From: Rhodobacter sp.
GTDB lineage: Bacteria; Pseudomonadota; Alphaproteobacteria; Rhodobacterales; Rhodobacteraceae
Length of the DNA stretch: 64,000 nucleotides
Direction: 5' to 3'
Assembly (NCBI GenBank): GCA_013821825.1
Contig: PNJK01000004.1
Span: forward strand, 35,293 to 99,292
Shown here: in pieces, positions 1-10,332 of the stretch
How positions within the stretch are numbered: position 1 is the first letter of the stretch
Layout of the letters: every line of letters starts with the position of its first letter
Notes under the pieces: model-generated
Seen by the model: the letters and a program-made list of their open reading frames with translations, nothing else
The model's database searches: none
Told to the model about the DNA's origin: nothing
Made by a program: the position numbers and the translations under genes

Positions 1-71
1 AGGACTATTGCTCATGACAACCGCTTTCATTGGATACAGGGGTTTCGGAATTCGCCGGATGTACGCGCAAG

Positions 72-923
72 CTAACGCCCTCGGGTCCATTCGGCCGTGG
101 CCGGCTTCAGCCTGACTGCAAGATGGACGGCCAGATAGACGCCAAACCCCAAAGGATCGGCCATCAAGAGGCGGAATGCCCGGGCCTTTGAGACCGGAGC
201 CTTGGCCTCATTCGCAAGAAGAGCTGGATAGAGGCGCCGGACCTCTTTGACACCCTCGTCCTGGCGGCGGCGGACGCGGACGAGGTTCCGGAAACCTTCG
301 ACCATTGGCCAGTGATACTGCGCCGCAACTTCAATACGTTCATGAGGGGCGAACTGCAGGCGGGCGAACGTATCGTCCGAAATGATCCGGGGCCAGTCGC
401 CCCAGCGCGCCCGCCCCGCGCGGTTCATGGCGAAAAGACCCGCGCCGACAGCACCTTGCTCGACGAATGGCAGCCGCTGCCAGATCCGGGCGTAGGCGCG
501 TGTTATGATGTTGTCTGAGCGCGCCACGGCTATGCGACCCGTCGCGTAAAGAGGCCGGGGTACGTCGAGCACCTTGGCCAGCTGGCCAAGCAGAGCCGGG
601 TCGCAGAGGACGTCGGCATCCAGGTAGACCATGCTCCGGCCGGTCGCAGCCTGTTCCGCGGACGAAATTGCACCCAGTTTGCCGCCGTCAGCCAAGGATA
701 TCACCTGCAGGGTCCAACCACGGGCCTCAAATCCGGAGATCATTTCGCGGGCCTTCGCGACGGTTGCATCCGTGCAAGCGTTTGCCGCGACGATGACCTC
801 TATTGGCCCGGATTCCACCGCGTCTTGTCCGATGAGCGCTTGAAGGCAATTCTGGATGTAATGTTCCTCGTTTCGGGCTGCAATTATGACACTGACAGCG
901 GGCGCGGCACTTGAATGGTTCAT
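72..923 (-). CDS. GT2 family glycosyltransferase (ExoA-like)
   Basis: ORF; N-terminal VSVIIAARNEEHYIQNCLQAL and VYLDADV motifs typical of GT2. Confidence 0.85.
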   Translation of the reverse strand: MNHSSAAPAVSVIIAARNEEHYIQNCLQALIGQDAVESGPIEVIVAANACTDATVAKAREMISGFEARGWTLQVISLADGGKLGAISSAEQAATGRSMVYLDADVLCDPALLGQLAKVLDVPRPLYATGRIAVARSDNIITRAYARIWQRLPFVEQGAVGAGLFAMNRAGRARWGDWPRIISDDTFARLQFAPHERIEVAAQYHWPMVEGFRNLVRVRRRQDEGVKEVRRLYPALLANEAKAPVSKARAFRLLMADPLGFGVYLAVHLAVRLKPATAEWTRGR

Positions 924-1028
924 CGAATGGCCCCAAGCTTATCAAGGCGATAGCATAGGCAAATATGCAGGCTGGACAAGTGTGCCTGCCTCATGCTCCC
1001 CTTCGGGTGATCCGCGGCGGAGAGGTTC

Positions 1029-1823
1029 GTGAGCATACTGGGGAACCGTCTGGAAAAAGACACAAGAAGCGAGTTGGAGCTGGTCAATTTTTCATCGGAA
1101 CGCGCGCTTCTGTCCGCAATTTCAACGTGCCTTGACACGGAGCAGGGGTTTTCCGTCGCGACGCTGAATCTTGACCACATCGTCAAATTGCGCCGCAACC
1201 CGGAGTTCAGCGCCGCTTACCGCGCCCACACCCATGTTGTTGCGGATGGCAACCCGATCGTGTGGTTGTCCCACCTTGCCGGGCGTCGCGAGGTGCGGCT
1301 GGCGCCGGGATCCGAACTTATCGCGCCTCTGGTCGCGCTGGCGGCAGGGAAGCGCGCGCCCATTGCCTTGCTTGGCTCGACCGAGCCGGTTCTGCGCGCT
1401 GCGGCCGAGCGTCTTCAGGTCGATCATCCCGGCCTTGAGGTGGTTGCCTGCCTTGCCCCGGCCTTTGGATTTGATCCGACCGGCGCATCGGCGGATGACT
1501 TGCTTGATCAGATCGCCGACGCTGGCGCGAGGATCTGCTTTCTGGCCCTTGGTGCCCCCAAGCAGGAAATCCTTGCCGCGCGCGGGCAGGCCCGTCATGC
1601 CCATATCGGCTTTGTTTCCATTGGTGCCGGGCTCGACTTCATCGCCGGACACCAGACCCGCGCGCCGGTCTGGGTGCGAAGACTTGCGATGGAATGGCTC
1701 TGGCGGATGCTGACCAGCCCCCGGCGTCTGGCGCGGCGCTATCTTGACTGCGCGCTGATCCTGCCCGGGCTGGCCGCAGCAGCTTTGGCGGCAAGACCTC
1801 GCAACGGATCGGCCAAGCCATGA
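1029..1823 (+). CDS. WecG/TagA/CpsF family glycosyltransferase
   Basis: ORF with TLNLDHIVKLRRNPEF, VVADGNPIVW and FLALGAPKQEI motifs of the WecG/TagA family. Confidence 0.9.
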   Translation: MSILGNRLEKDTRSELELVNFSSERALLSAISTCLDTEQGFSVATLNLDHIVKLRRNPEFSAAYRAHTHVVADGNPIVWLSHLAGRREVRLAPGSELIAPLVALAAGKRAPIALLGSTEPVLRAAAERLQVDHPGLEVVACLAPAFGFDPTGASADDLLDQIADAGARICFLALGAPKQEILAARGQARHAHIGFVSIGAGLDFIAGHQTRAPVWVRRLAMEWLWRMLTSPRRLARRYLDCALILPGLAAAALAARPRNGSAKP

Positions 1824-2779
1824 CCGGATTTCCACAAGCACCCAGAGTTCTGACCGTCATCCTGAACTGGCGCACCGCCGAGATGACCCTGCGGGCTGTT
1901 GCGGCTGCCGAAACCGCGATGCAAGGAATTGCCGGGGCGATCACCGTGGTCGACAATGATTCAGGCGACGGCTCGTTCGAGAAGATGACCGCAGCGCTGG
2001 CCGACCACCCGCGTGTCCGCGTCGTTCAGTCCGGCCGCAACGGCGGCTTTGGCGCGGGCAATAACGTCGGCATCCAGCTTGGTCTGCCAGACGGGTCGCG
2101 CCCGGATTTCGTCTATATCCTGAATTCGGACGCCTTTCCTGCGGCGGACGCGATCCAGCACCTGCTGACCTACCTCCAGACCCACCCCAAGGTCGGGTTT
2201 GCCGGCAGCTATATTCACGGCCCCGACGGTGAGGCTCACACCACCTGTTTCCGCTTTCCTTCCATCGCCTCGGAGTTCGAGGGGGCAGCCCGAACCGGCC
2301 CGATCTCGCGCCGGCTTGCACATCGCGCGGTGCCGCTAGATGTGCCAACGGTCAGCGGGCCGGTCGACTGGCTTGCCGGCGCCAGCCTCATGATGCGCGA
2401 CAGCGTGTTGCAGGACATCGGCCTTTTCGACGAGAGCTTCTTTCTCTATTTCGAAGAGACCGACCTCTGCCGCCGCGCCTGCGAGGCCGGATGGGCCACG
2501 CATTTTGTGCGCGAAAGCCAGATCGAGCACATCGGCTCTGTCTCGACCGGGATGAAACGCTGGTCCCGCGTGCCGCAATACTGGTTCGACAGTCGCTGGC
2601 TGTACTTCAAGAAAGAGGGCGGCCGGTCCCACGCCATCCTGGCGACGGTTGCACATGTGGCTGGCGCTTTGATCCTGCGGACGCGCCGCCTGATCCAGCC
2701 CCGCCTCAGACCGGACCCGCAGCACTTCCTGCGCGACCTCATGTCCCATGCCCTGCGGCAGTCGGTTCGGTTTCGTTAG
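1820..2779 (+). CDS. GT2 family glycosyltransferase (rhamnosyltransferase-like)
   Basis: ORF overlapping the previous stop by 4 nt; VVDNDSGDGSFE, YILNSDA and GASLMMRDSVLQDIGLFDESFFLYFEETDLCRR motifs. Confidence 0.9.
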   Translation: MTGFPQAPRVLTVILNWRTAEMTLRAVAAAETAMQGIAGAITVVDNDSGDGSFEKMTAALADHPRVRVVQSGRNGGFGAGNNVGIQLGLPDGSRPDFVYILNSDAFPAADAIQHLLTYLQTHPKVGFAGSYIHGPDGEAHTTCFRFPSIASEFEGAARTGPISRRLAHRAVPLDVPTVSGPVDWLAGASLMMRDSVLQDIGLFDESFFLYFEETDLCRRACEAGWATHFVRESQIEHIGSVSTGMKRWSRVPQYWFDSRWLYFKKEGGRSHAILATVAHVAGALILRTRRLIQPRLRPDPQHFLRDLMSHALRQSVRFR

Positions 2780-3346
2780 CGACTTCGGCAAGCATCTGGA
2801 CCGGATGCGCTGAGAAGGGCCAGAGTCTGCCAGAGGTTGATGCATAGTCAATTTACGGGCGATTTGGTAACGTTTGGCTTTCCTATGCAAGGGGGGGCGT
2901 GTTCCTGTCTGGTGGCCTTATTGTTTCCGTTTGGTGAACAATATGGCAATTTGTCCCATAATGATTTTAGAAAGGAAACAATAGGGTGCTTGATCATTCA
3001 ATCGACTGTTTCAGCCAGATGAAACGCCACGCCGCAATCCATGGCCTGGCTTGACGACCCGTACTGCGATCTGTGGATGGTGAAGTCAGGGTGGCATCGC
3101 GGCTGTTCGTCCAATTCAAAGCCCGGGCGGCACGCATTCCGATTTCCGGCCGGGTGCAAGGAGGGCGCGAGCCGTGCGACCAATTGTACGCAACACCATT
3201 ATGGGCAGGGTATCGTTGCGGAACGGAAATCCATCTGGCCTTGATCCAGGTGTCGCGGCTTGCAATGTCGCGGCCTTCCCGCAAGACTGCAGGCCAGCGC
3301 CCGTTGTGTGGCGCCCCCTTCTCGATGCGCGGAGATCAGAACGGCT

Positions 3347-4786
3347 ATGGCCACCCTCTACCCGGTCCTACTGTGTGGCGGCTCTGGAACCAGACTCTGG
3401 CCGCTATCCCGCAAGGGCTTTCCCAAGCAGTTCGTCCCGTTCACCGGGCCCGGCACGCTGTTTCAGGCCGCGGCCGGGCGCATGAAGGGCTTCAGCGATA
3501 CTGCGCCGCCGCTGATTGTCACGAGCTCGGACTTCCGGTTCATCGTTGCGGAGCAGCTGGCGGACAGCGGCATTGATCCCGCCGCCATCCTGATCGAGCC
3601 TGAAGCCCGCAATACCGCCCCTGCGATCCTGGCCGCGGCGCTGCATCTGGGCGCGACCGATCCTGAGGGGCTTCTCCTTGTCATGCCGACGGACCATGAG
3701 ATCCCGGATACCGCGGCATTCCACGAAGCCGTCGCAACCGGCATTCCGCGTGCCGTTGCCGGTCAGATCGTCACTTTCGGGATCCAGCCCGACCGGCCGG
3801 AGACTGGCTATGGCTGGCTGGAACTTACCTCAGCGCCGCATGACGGCGCTGCCCGCCCGCTTGTGCGATTTGTCGAGAAGCCGGATGCCGGGCAGGCTGC
3901 CAAGATGCTTGCTGAAGGCAGGTATCTCTGGAACTCCGGCATCTATCTGGTGTCCTTTGCCACGCTTGTCGCTGCCTTTGAAAGCCATGCCGCCGATCTG
4001 GTTGCCCCCGTGTCCGAAGCACTCAAGACCGCGCGCACCGACCTTGGCTTTCTGCGACTGGCGTCCGAGCCATGGGCAAAAGCCAGGAGCGTCTCGATCG
4101 ACTATGCGGTGATGGAGCATGCCGCCAATCTGGAGGTGGTTCCGTTCAGCGCAGCCTGGTCTGATCTGGGCGACTGGAACGCGGTCTGGCGCGAAATGAC
4201 AGAACCCGGTGAAACGACGGCGATCCATGGCGCGGTGACGCAGATCGACTGCGCCGGCAGCCTGCTTCGATCCGAGGCGGAAGGGATGCATCTGGTCGGC
4301 ATCGGATTGAAAGATATGGTAGTTATCGCCATGTCCGATGCTGTGCTGGTCGCCGACCGGTCCCGGGCGCAAGAGGTGAAAGAGGCCGTAGCCAGGATGA
4401 AGGCCAGCGCAGTCCGGCAGGCCGAGGTGTTCCCGCGCGATCACCGACCGTGGGGGTGGTTCGAAACGCTGATCCTGTCCGACCGGTTCCAGGTCAAGCG
4501 GATCGTGGTGCATCCCGGCGCGTCCCTCAGCCTGCAAAGCCACATTCACCGGGCGGAGCACTGGATCGTCGTATCCGGAACGGCGCAGGTGACGGTCGGT
4601 GATGATGTGCGGCTCTTGACCGAAAACCAGTCGGTCTATGTGCCGTTGGGTGCGGTACACCGCTTGGCCAACCCGGGCAGGGTCCCTGTCGTGCTGATCG
4701 AGGTCCAGACCGGCGCCTATCTGGGAGAGGATGACATCATCCGCTACGAGGATGTCTATGCGCGCGGCCAGGGCGCCAAGGGCTGA
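3347..4786 (+). CDS. manC: mannose-1-phosphate guanylyltransferase / mannose-6-phosphate isomerase
   Basis: MATLYPVLLCGGSGTRLWPLSRKGFPKQF nucleotidyltransferase motif plus C-terminal cupin (HRPWGWFE...HRAEHWIVVSGTA). Start trimmed to the ATG at 3347. Confidence 0.93.
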   Translation: MATLYPVLLCGGSGTRLWPLSRKGFPKQFVPFTGPGTLFQAAAGRMKGFSDTAPPLIVTSSDFRFIVAEQLADSGIDPAAILIEPEARNTAPAILAAALHLGATDPEGLLLVMPTDHEIPDTAAFHEAVATGIPRAVAGQIVTFGIQPDRPETGYGWLELTSAPHDGAARPLVRFVEKPDAGQAAKMLAEGRYLWNSGIYLVSFATLVAAFESHAADLVAPVSEALKTARTDLGFLRLASEPWAKARSVSIDYAVMEHAANLEVVPFSAAWSDLGDWNAVWREMTEPGETTAIHGAVTQIDCAGSLLRSEAEGMHLVGIGLKDMVVIAMSDAVLVADRSRAQEVKEAVARMKASAVRQAEVFPRDHRPWGWFETLILSDRFQVKRIVVHPGASLSLQSHIHRAEHWIVVSGTAQVTVGDDVRLLTENQSVYVPLGAVHRLANPGRVPVVLIEVQTGAYLGEDDIIRYEDVYARGQGAKG

Positions 4787-4864
4787 TCGGACCCACGCGT
4801 GGTACCCACGATGTTTCCCTGCGCCTTCAGCTCGTGGAGCCCCGGCCTTGGCAGCAATTATTTC

Positions 4865-5383
4865 ATGGGTTGGATCATTGCCGCCCTCTATCTTCTTGCA
4901 GCCGTCACCAGTGCCATTGCGGCCCGTCGCGATGGCCAGCTTCCAGCGCAGACCCGGAGCCGGGAACAGGCGTTCTGGTGGGTCTCTGCCGCGCTGCTGA
5001 TCTTTCTTGCGGCGAACAAGCAGCTAGATCTGCAATCGCTCCTGACCTCGGTTGCGCGGTGTGTGGCTTTGGACCAGGGCTGGTACGAAGATCGCAAGGT
5101 CGTGCAGCGCTGGTTCGTGCTTGGTGTGCTGACCGGAGGCATCGCGGCCATTCTGGCGTTGGGTCTTTTCCTGCGCGACACAGTCGCAAGGACTGGCCTT
5201 GCCCTTCTGGGCCTTGGTTTTGTCAGCCTGTTCGTGATGATCCGGGCCGCCAGTATTCATCAGGTGGACACCCTGATTGGCGGGCAGATGCTTGGCCTGC
5301 GCGTGAACTCGCTGTTGGAGCTGCCCGGTCCGCTGATCGTCCTGATGGCGGCAACCCGTGCCATCCGACACCGGATTCCGTGA
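4865..5383 (+). CDS. integral membrane protein of unknown function in EPS locus
   Basis: ORF 4799..5383; several hydrophobic segments; probable start MGWIIAALYLL. Confidence 0.65.
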   Translation: MGWIIAALYLLAAVTSAIAARRDGQLPAQTRSREQAFWWVSAALLIFLAANKQLDLQSLLTSVARCVALDQGWYEDRKVVQRWFVLGVLTGGIAAILALGLFLRDTVARTGLALLGLGFVSLFVMIRAASIHQVDTLIGGQMLGLRVNSLLELPGPLIVLMAATRAIRHRIP

Positions 5384-5944
5384 TCATGCAGCGGGTCACC
5401 TGTTGAAAATCTTGGGGGCCTGTCCGAATCACCCTTGCTGTCCGCAATCCGGATTGGCGTCATTGGTAGCCTCAAATCGGAACCTTTCGCCGGTTGCGAA
5501 GTCTTTAGCGAAGAATTCACAGTTTCCGAGTCACGTATAATGCCTGTGGACTATTTGCCGTCCATTCCTGCCTCTGCCTGCTTCCTCGGGCTTTGGCGGC
5601 AGGCTCAGCCCCCCCGTCCGCGGCGACGGAATCTGGCAAGAATAAGGCATTTACGGCAGTTTCGCCATGATCTTGGCCGCAAAAGCGCACCCAATCCGAC
5701 TCCCGCCAGACTCTCGCTTTGCGCCTTGGGGTGCAACCTTAACGTGTAAGTCAATGACAGATAACCATTTTTGCGATTCCAGGGTTTTTTGGTCGTGATT
5801 GCGAGGCGATTTTTCTGATGTTAGTTTTGGCGGGATGCTGATCGGCACAGGGGATGGTCGTCGATGCGCGTTTGAGTATGTGTCCGTCTGCCGGGTCTTA
5901 GCTTTTGGGACAGCTGCCGGTGTCCATTTGTGGAGGCTTTGTGA

Positions 5945-6637
5945 ATGGTTGAACGACTTAAGTTTGGCCCCTCAGATTTGACCCGACCGCTGCTTCACAA
6001 GAGAGGCCGTTGGGACCAGCCGAATCGTGACCGCCCCTATCGTCAGGGGCTGAAGCGCAGTCTGGACGTCCTGTTTGTCCTTCTGGCGCTGCCGATCGTA
6101 GTGCCCACCATCATCATCGTTGCGGCGATGATCGCAGCACACGGGCATTCCCCGTTCTATTGTCAGAACCGGGTGGGGCAGGGTGGCCGGATCTTCACCA
6201 TGTGGAAGCTGCGGACGATGGTGCCGGATGCGGACAAGCGGCTGAAGGAATACCTGGCGCGCAATGAGGAGGCGCGGCGTGAATGGGAAGCCTTTCAGAA
6301 GCTGAAGAGCGATCCGCGCATCACGCAGCTGGGGCAGTTCCTGCGCAAGTCATCGCTGGATGAACTGCCGCAGCTCTGGAATGTGCTGAAAGGAGAAATG
6401 AGCCTTGTCGGCCCGCGCCCGATGATGCCCGATCAAAGCGAACTTTATCCGGGACATGCTTACTATTCCCTCCGCCCCGGAATGACCGGGTTGTGGCAGG
6501 TGTCGGACCGGAATTCTTCGACTTTCGTGCAGCGCGCGGAATTCGATGATATCTACGAGCGCACGTTGTCGTTTGCGACAGATGTCAAAGTGCTGGTTGC
6601 AACCGTTGGCGTCGTATTCCGCTGCACAGGAAAATGA
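5945..6637 (+). CDS. sugar transferase (ExoY/WbaP-type polyprenyl-phosphate sugar phosphotransferase)
   Basis: [78 protein letters not shown]. Confidence 0.93.
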   Translation: MVERLKFGPSDLTRPLLHKRGRWDQPNRDRPYRQGLKRSLDVLFVLLALPIVVPTIIIVAAMIAAHGHSPFYCQNRVGQGGRIFTMWKLRTMVPDADKRLKEYLARNEEARREWEAFQKLKSDPRITQLGQFLRKSSLDELPQLWNVLKGEMSLVGPRPMMPDQSELYPGHAYYSLRPGMTGLWQVSDRNSSTFVQRAEFDDIYERTLSFATDVKVLVATVGVVFRCTGK

Positions 6638-6828
6638 GGCTTTGACGGCGCCGTGCGTGGTCTCAGCCGGTGATAGAGACTGATAGACGCAAGTCCGAAC
6701 AGCATCACCAAGGTGCCCGTGATCGGGTAGGCCAGCAGAACGACCCAAAAGGGCGAGGACATGGTGACAAGCGCCAAGGAAACCATGGCGCCTGAGACAA
6801 TCGCGGTGAGAAGCAGCCCGACGACCAT
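6553..6828 (-). CDS. small membrane protein (paralog of 7025..7237)
   Basis: MVVGLLLTAIVSGAMVSLALVTMSSPFWVVLLAYPITGTLVMLFGLASIS; purine-rich RBS just upstream of the ATG at 6828; shares an FW...AYP(I/V)TG motif with the neighbouring ORF. Confidence 0.6.
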   Translation of the reverse strand: MVVGLLLTAIVSGAMVSLALVTMSSPFWVVLLAYPITGTLVMLFGLASISLYHRLRPRTAPSKPHFPVQRNTTPTVATSTLTSVANDNVRS

Positions 6829-6845
6829 CAAGTTTTCCTCAATCG

Positions 6846-6870
6846 TGACCAACTTGGGTACGGTTGGTCA
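6846..6870. promoter_or_regulatory. inverted repeat TGACCAAC-N9-GTTGGTCA upstream of small membrane protein gene
   Basis: Perfect 8-bp arms 6846..6853 and 6863..6870, just upstream of the probable ATG (6828, - strand). Confidence 0.45.
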
Positions 6871-7024
6871 GTACAATTACCCTAGAGTCTATGGATTCGC
6901 CGATCAAGGCGAAGGACCGGTTTGTCGGGGCGACATGGCGGAACTCGGCCTAGATTACCCTGTGACTCTTAACGGATTCTTGCCGAAATTCGGACTTTTC
7001 CTGTGTTCACCGCTGTTGCGGCTG

Positions 7025-7237
7025 TCACAAGGCGGTCGAGGAAACCTCTTGAGGCGCGCTTTTCCGAACCGTGCGCAGTGTTTCCGAGCTGAGTACGACG
7101 GCGGCCGCCAGAAGACCGATGGCCCCGGTGACGGGATAGGCAACGACAGAAGCCCAGAACGGAAGATCAAGCAGTTGAGCTGCACCAACTCCGGCAGCAC
7201 CACAGAAGATCGAGATGATTACAGTGACCCCCAGCAT
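7025..7237 (-). CDS. small membrane protein (paralog of 6553..6828)
   Basis: MLGVTVIISIFCGAAGVGAAQLLDLPFWASVVAYPVTGAIGLLAAAVVL; start trimmed from ORF 7025..7315. Confidence 0.55.
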   Translation of the reverse strand: MLGVTVIISIFCGAAGVGAAQLLDLPFWASVVAYPVTGAIGLLAAAVVLSSETLRTVRKSAPQEVSSTAL

Positions 7238-7339
7238 TTTTGCCCGATCCTTTCGTTGACCTTTGTTACAGCGTCCGGCCCGGATATGGCGAAAATGGGG
7301 CGGGCTTGGGATCAATCTGCGTCATCAATCGAGGCCGCT

Positions 7340-8230
7340 GTTTGGCGTTGGTCGGCAAACGCTTTGCGGGTCGCTCTCATTCCTCCTGCCAGCGCGGCAG
7401 CGGAAGGCCGATCGTGCGCCTTTGTGCCGGTCTTTTCGCTGCGGGTCAACGGGATGCTACGCTTTGCCGCGGACCAGGACAGCTGCCCGATTGCCGACAC
7501 TTCGGTCATCACTTCTGCCGGTCGTCTGGAGATCGGCACCGCATCCAAGCTGGTGGAACCGGATGTGCGGGCCGGGATATGGTTGCAGGGGAACGCGACA
7601 CCGGCCTGACGCGCGATCCTTTGTTGCTGTCGCGCGGCGTCAACTCGCACAGGTCCGCCGAGCCCCCCGTTTCTAAGCCTGGGCATGTGATGTTCATGCC
7701 CAGGGATGCGGTTGATGTCCGTTGTGCCGCTTTCGATCAGCTTCGCCGCCCTGACAGATCGGATGAGGCGTCCAAGCTGGTTGCGCTGCCAGAAATCTCG
7801 TCTGCCAGCAACATCAAGGGTCGCTACCCGCTTTGCCTGCGCATGACTGCCATTGAAAGGCAGGATGCATGGGGTATGGGTGTTGGAGATTCTGTCTATG
7901 GTTCGCCCGGCTGGGGTGTGGGGAGCGATGGCGCCGATGGTCCCCAGAACGCGGCGCCGGTCGTCAACGACGATGATGCCTTTGCCTATGTCGATCAGCC
8001 GGTGATCAGCGACTCCGTGACCCTTGCCTCTGACCCGGACGACGGCGCGATATGGGGGCGAGGGCGCGGCCGATCCGCGCTTTGGCGACGTGCCGGCGCT
8101 GACCGACGGGCGACTTCTTTATCGCGCGAAACTGGGGTATGCCGACGCAGACCTATTCTGCTTTTGGGCTGCGGGCGGCGCGGGCGACTTTGCGACTGCC
8201 AAAGTCCGGATCGGTGTGGTTCAACCGTGA
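7340..8230 (+). pseudogene. degenerate secreted adhesin-like protein (G8 domain / beta-helix / Ig-like) with frameshifts
   Basis: Frame 2: VALIPPASAAAEGRSCAFVPVFSLRVNGMLRFAADQDSCPIADTSVITSAGRLEIGTASK...WLQGN. Frame 1: DPLLLSRGVNSH...NIKGRYPLCLR...VYGSPGWGV...APVVNDDDAFAYVDQPV. Frame 2 again: YADADLFCFWAAGGAGDFATAKVRIGVVQP*. Confidence 0.6.
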
Positions 8231-8351
8231 CTTTCCCTGTATCAGTTCACCGAGGCCCAGGCAGATCCGTGTGAAAGTTCATCTGCAACCGCCTTCATTT
8301 CGTCGCTTCGCTTTTGCAAGATAGGCGATCGAAGACCCCGGGAGTTCCTGT

Positions 8352-10148
8352 GTGATCGAAGTCTATCGAAAGATTTTCCTCTTGCTGGATCGACGGGAGC
8401 GTCGGCAGTTCTGGCAGCTTACCGCCGTCATGATCCTTGTGGCCCTGATGGAGGTGGTTGGCATAACTGCCGTCCTGATGCTGTTGAACGTGCTCGCCAA
8501 ACCTGAACTCATTCACGATAACAGCGTGCTGAGCACGCTTTTTTCCGGCCTGGAATTTTCCAGCGATTTCCGTTTTTTGGTCGGACTTGCGGTATTTGTC
8601 CTTATGGTCGTCATGTTCGGGCTGGCAATCAAGGCGGGGGGGACCTACGCCGCGATCCGCTATGCTGCCATGCGTGGGTTCACGGTGTCGAGCCGCCTGC
8701 TTGGGGCATATCTCAACCAACCCTATGTCTGGTTCCTTGACAGGAACAGTTCCGAGATTGGCAAGAACGTTCTGGTCGAGGTGGACGGTCTGGTTTCCCG
8801 TGTCCTGGCGCCGGCACTTCGCCTGATCGCCAGTGCGCTGATAGTTCTGGTTATCGTCGGCTTGCTGATGTTCATCGATCCCATGGTCACGCTGCTGTCT
8901 GCGGGCCTTCTGGGCGCGAGCTACGCCGCGGTGTACCTCATGCTTCGCGAGAAGCTCCACCATGTCGGCCAGGAAATGGTGCGGGCTCTTGGCGAGCGCT
9001 TCCGCACGGCGCAGGAGGCGATGGGCGGCATCAAGGATGTCAAGCTTCTGGGTCTGGAAGACAACTATGTCGCCGTCTACCGGAAGGCCGCCCAGAAATC
9101 GGCGCGATCCCTGGCGGCAATCGGAGTTATTTCGGAACTTCCGCGCTTTGCGCTTGAGGCGATCACCTTCGGCACACTGCTTGCTTTGATCCTGCTGCTG
9201 CTTCTGAACAGCGGCGGGGAGATCGCTGAAATTGTGCCGGTCCTTGGCGTCTTTGCCTTTTCCGTGATGCGTCTCTTGCCTGCTTTGCAGCAGATCTATC
9301 ACGCGCTTGCATCGATCCGCGGAGGGCGGGCGGTGCTGGAGACTGTCGTCAACGACTATGTCTCGGCCCAATCCTTGGCCGACGTTACACGGCCGACCGC
9401 CGAGCCGCTGCGGATGGACAGACAACTGGACCTGTCCGGCATCGGATTCTCTTATGCCAAGACAGCGCGTCCGGCGTTGCAAGCGCTGGATATGAAGATC
9501 AATGCCCGAACCACCGTCGGGATCGTTGGTGGCACCGGAGCCGGGAAAACGACACTGGTCGATCTGATCCTTGGTCTTCTGACCCCGGATGAAGGGGTGA
9601 TTTCCGCCGACGGAACCGCCGTCACTCCGGCAAACCTGCGCGCATGGCAGAAGTCGCTCGGATACGTGCCGCAAACGATCTTTCTGACGGACGATACGAT
9701 CGCGGCAAATATCGCTTTCGGCCTTCCAGCCGACCAGATCGATATGGCTGCGGTCGAGCGTGCGGCCCGCACTGCGGCCTTGCATGATTTCGTTTCGACC
9801 GACCTGCCACAGGGTTATGGCACCATCGTGGGCGAGCGGGGAGTGCGCCTTTCGGGGGGCCAGCGGCAACGGATCGGGATCGCGCGCGCGCTTTACCGCG
9901 ACCCCACGCTTCTGATCATGGACGAGGCAACGTCCGCCCTCGACAACATCACCGAGCGTGTCGTGATGGAGGCCGTGCAGAATATCCGCGCCGACAAGAC
10001 CATCATCCTGATTGCGCACCGGCTTACCACGGTCCGCACCTGCGACACGATTTTCTTTCTGGAACAGGGCCGCGTCGTTGCGCAAGGCACGTATGACGAG
10101 CTGGTCAGCGGCAACGAAACATTCCGTAAAATGGCAATCGGGGTCTGA
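8352..10148 (+). CDS. ABC transporter, fused permease/ATPase (PglK/MsbA-like glycolipid flippase)
   Basis: 598 aa from GTG; Walker A GGTGAGKTTLVD, signature LSGGQRQRIGIARAL, Walker B LLIMDEATSALD, N-terminal TM segments. Confidence 0.92.
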   Translation: MIEVYRKIFLLLDRRERRQFWQLTAVMILVALMEVVGITAVLMLLNVLAKPELIHDNSVLSTLFSGLEFSSDFRFLVGLAVFVLMVVMFGLAIKAGGTYAAIRYAAMRGFTVSSRLLGAYLNQPYVWFLDRNSSEIGKNVLVEVDGLVSRVLAPALRLIASALIVLVIVGLLMFIDPMVTLLSAGLLGASYAAVYLMLREKLHHVGQEMVRALGERFRTAQEAMGGIKDVKLLGLEDNYVAVYRKAAQKSARSLAAIGVISELPRFALEAITFGTLLALILLLLLNSGGEIAEIVPVLGVFAFSVMRLLPALQQIYHALASIRGGRAVLETVVNDYVSAQSLADVTRPTAEPLRMDRQLDLSGIGFSYAKTARPALQALDMKINARTTVGIVGGTGAGKTTLVDLILGLLTPDEGVISADGTAVTPANLRAWQKSLGYVPQTIFLTDDTIAANIAFGLPADQIDMAAVERAARTAALHDFVSTDLPQGYGTIVGERGVRLSGGQRQRIGIARALYRDPTLLIMDEATSALDNITERVVMEAVQNIRADKTIILIAHRLTTVRTCDTIFFLEQGRVVAQGTYDELVSGNETFRKMAIGV

Positions 10149-10332
10149 CGACCCGCCCACAGACCAAGTATCCAGTCGCGACCAAAGCAGGACGACAGCA
10201 GCTCTACGGCGGAAGGTCGCAGGCCCCGAGCTGATCCGGGGCAAGGCTGTCGCGAAGTCATCGACGCCCGTGTGGCGGGCGATTCCAGTGCCGCAGCTTG
10301 ATCCGCTAGCGCGGCCGGGGCCGACTGTGACA

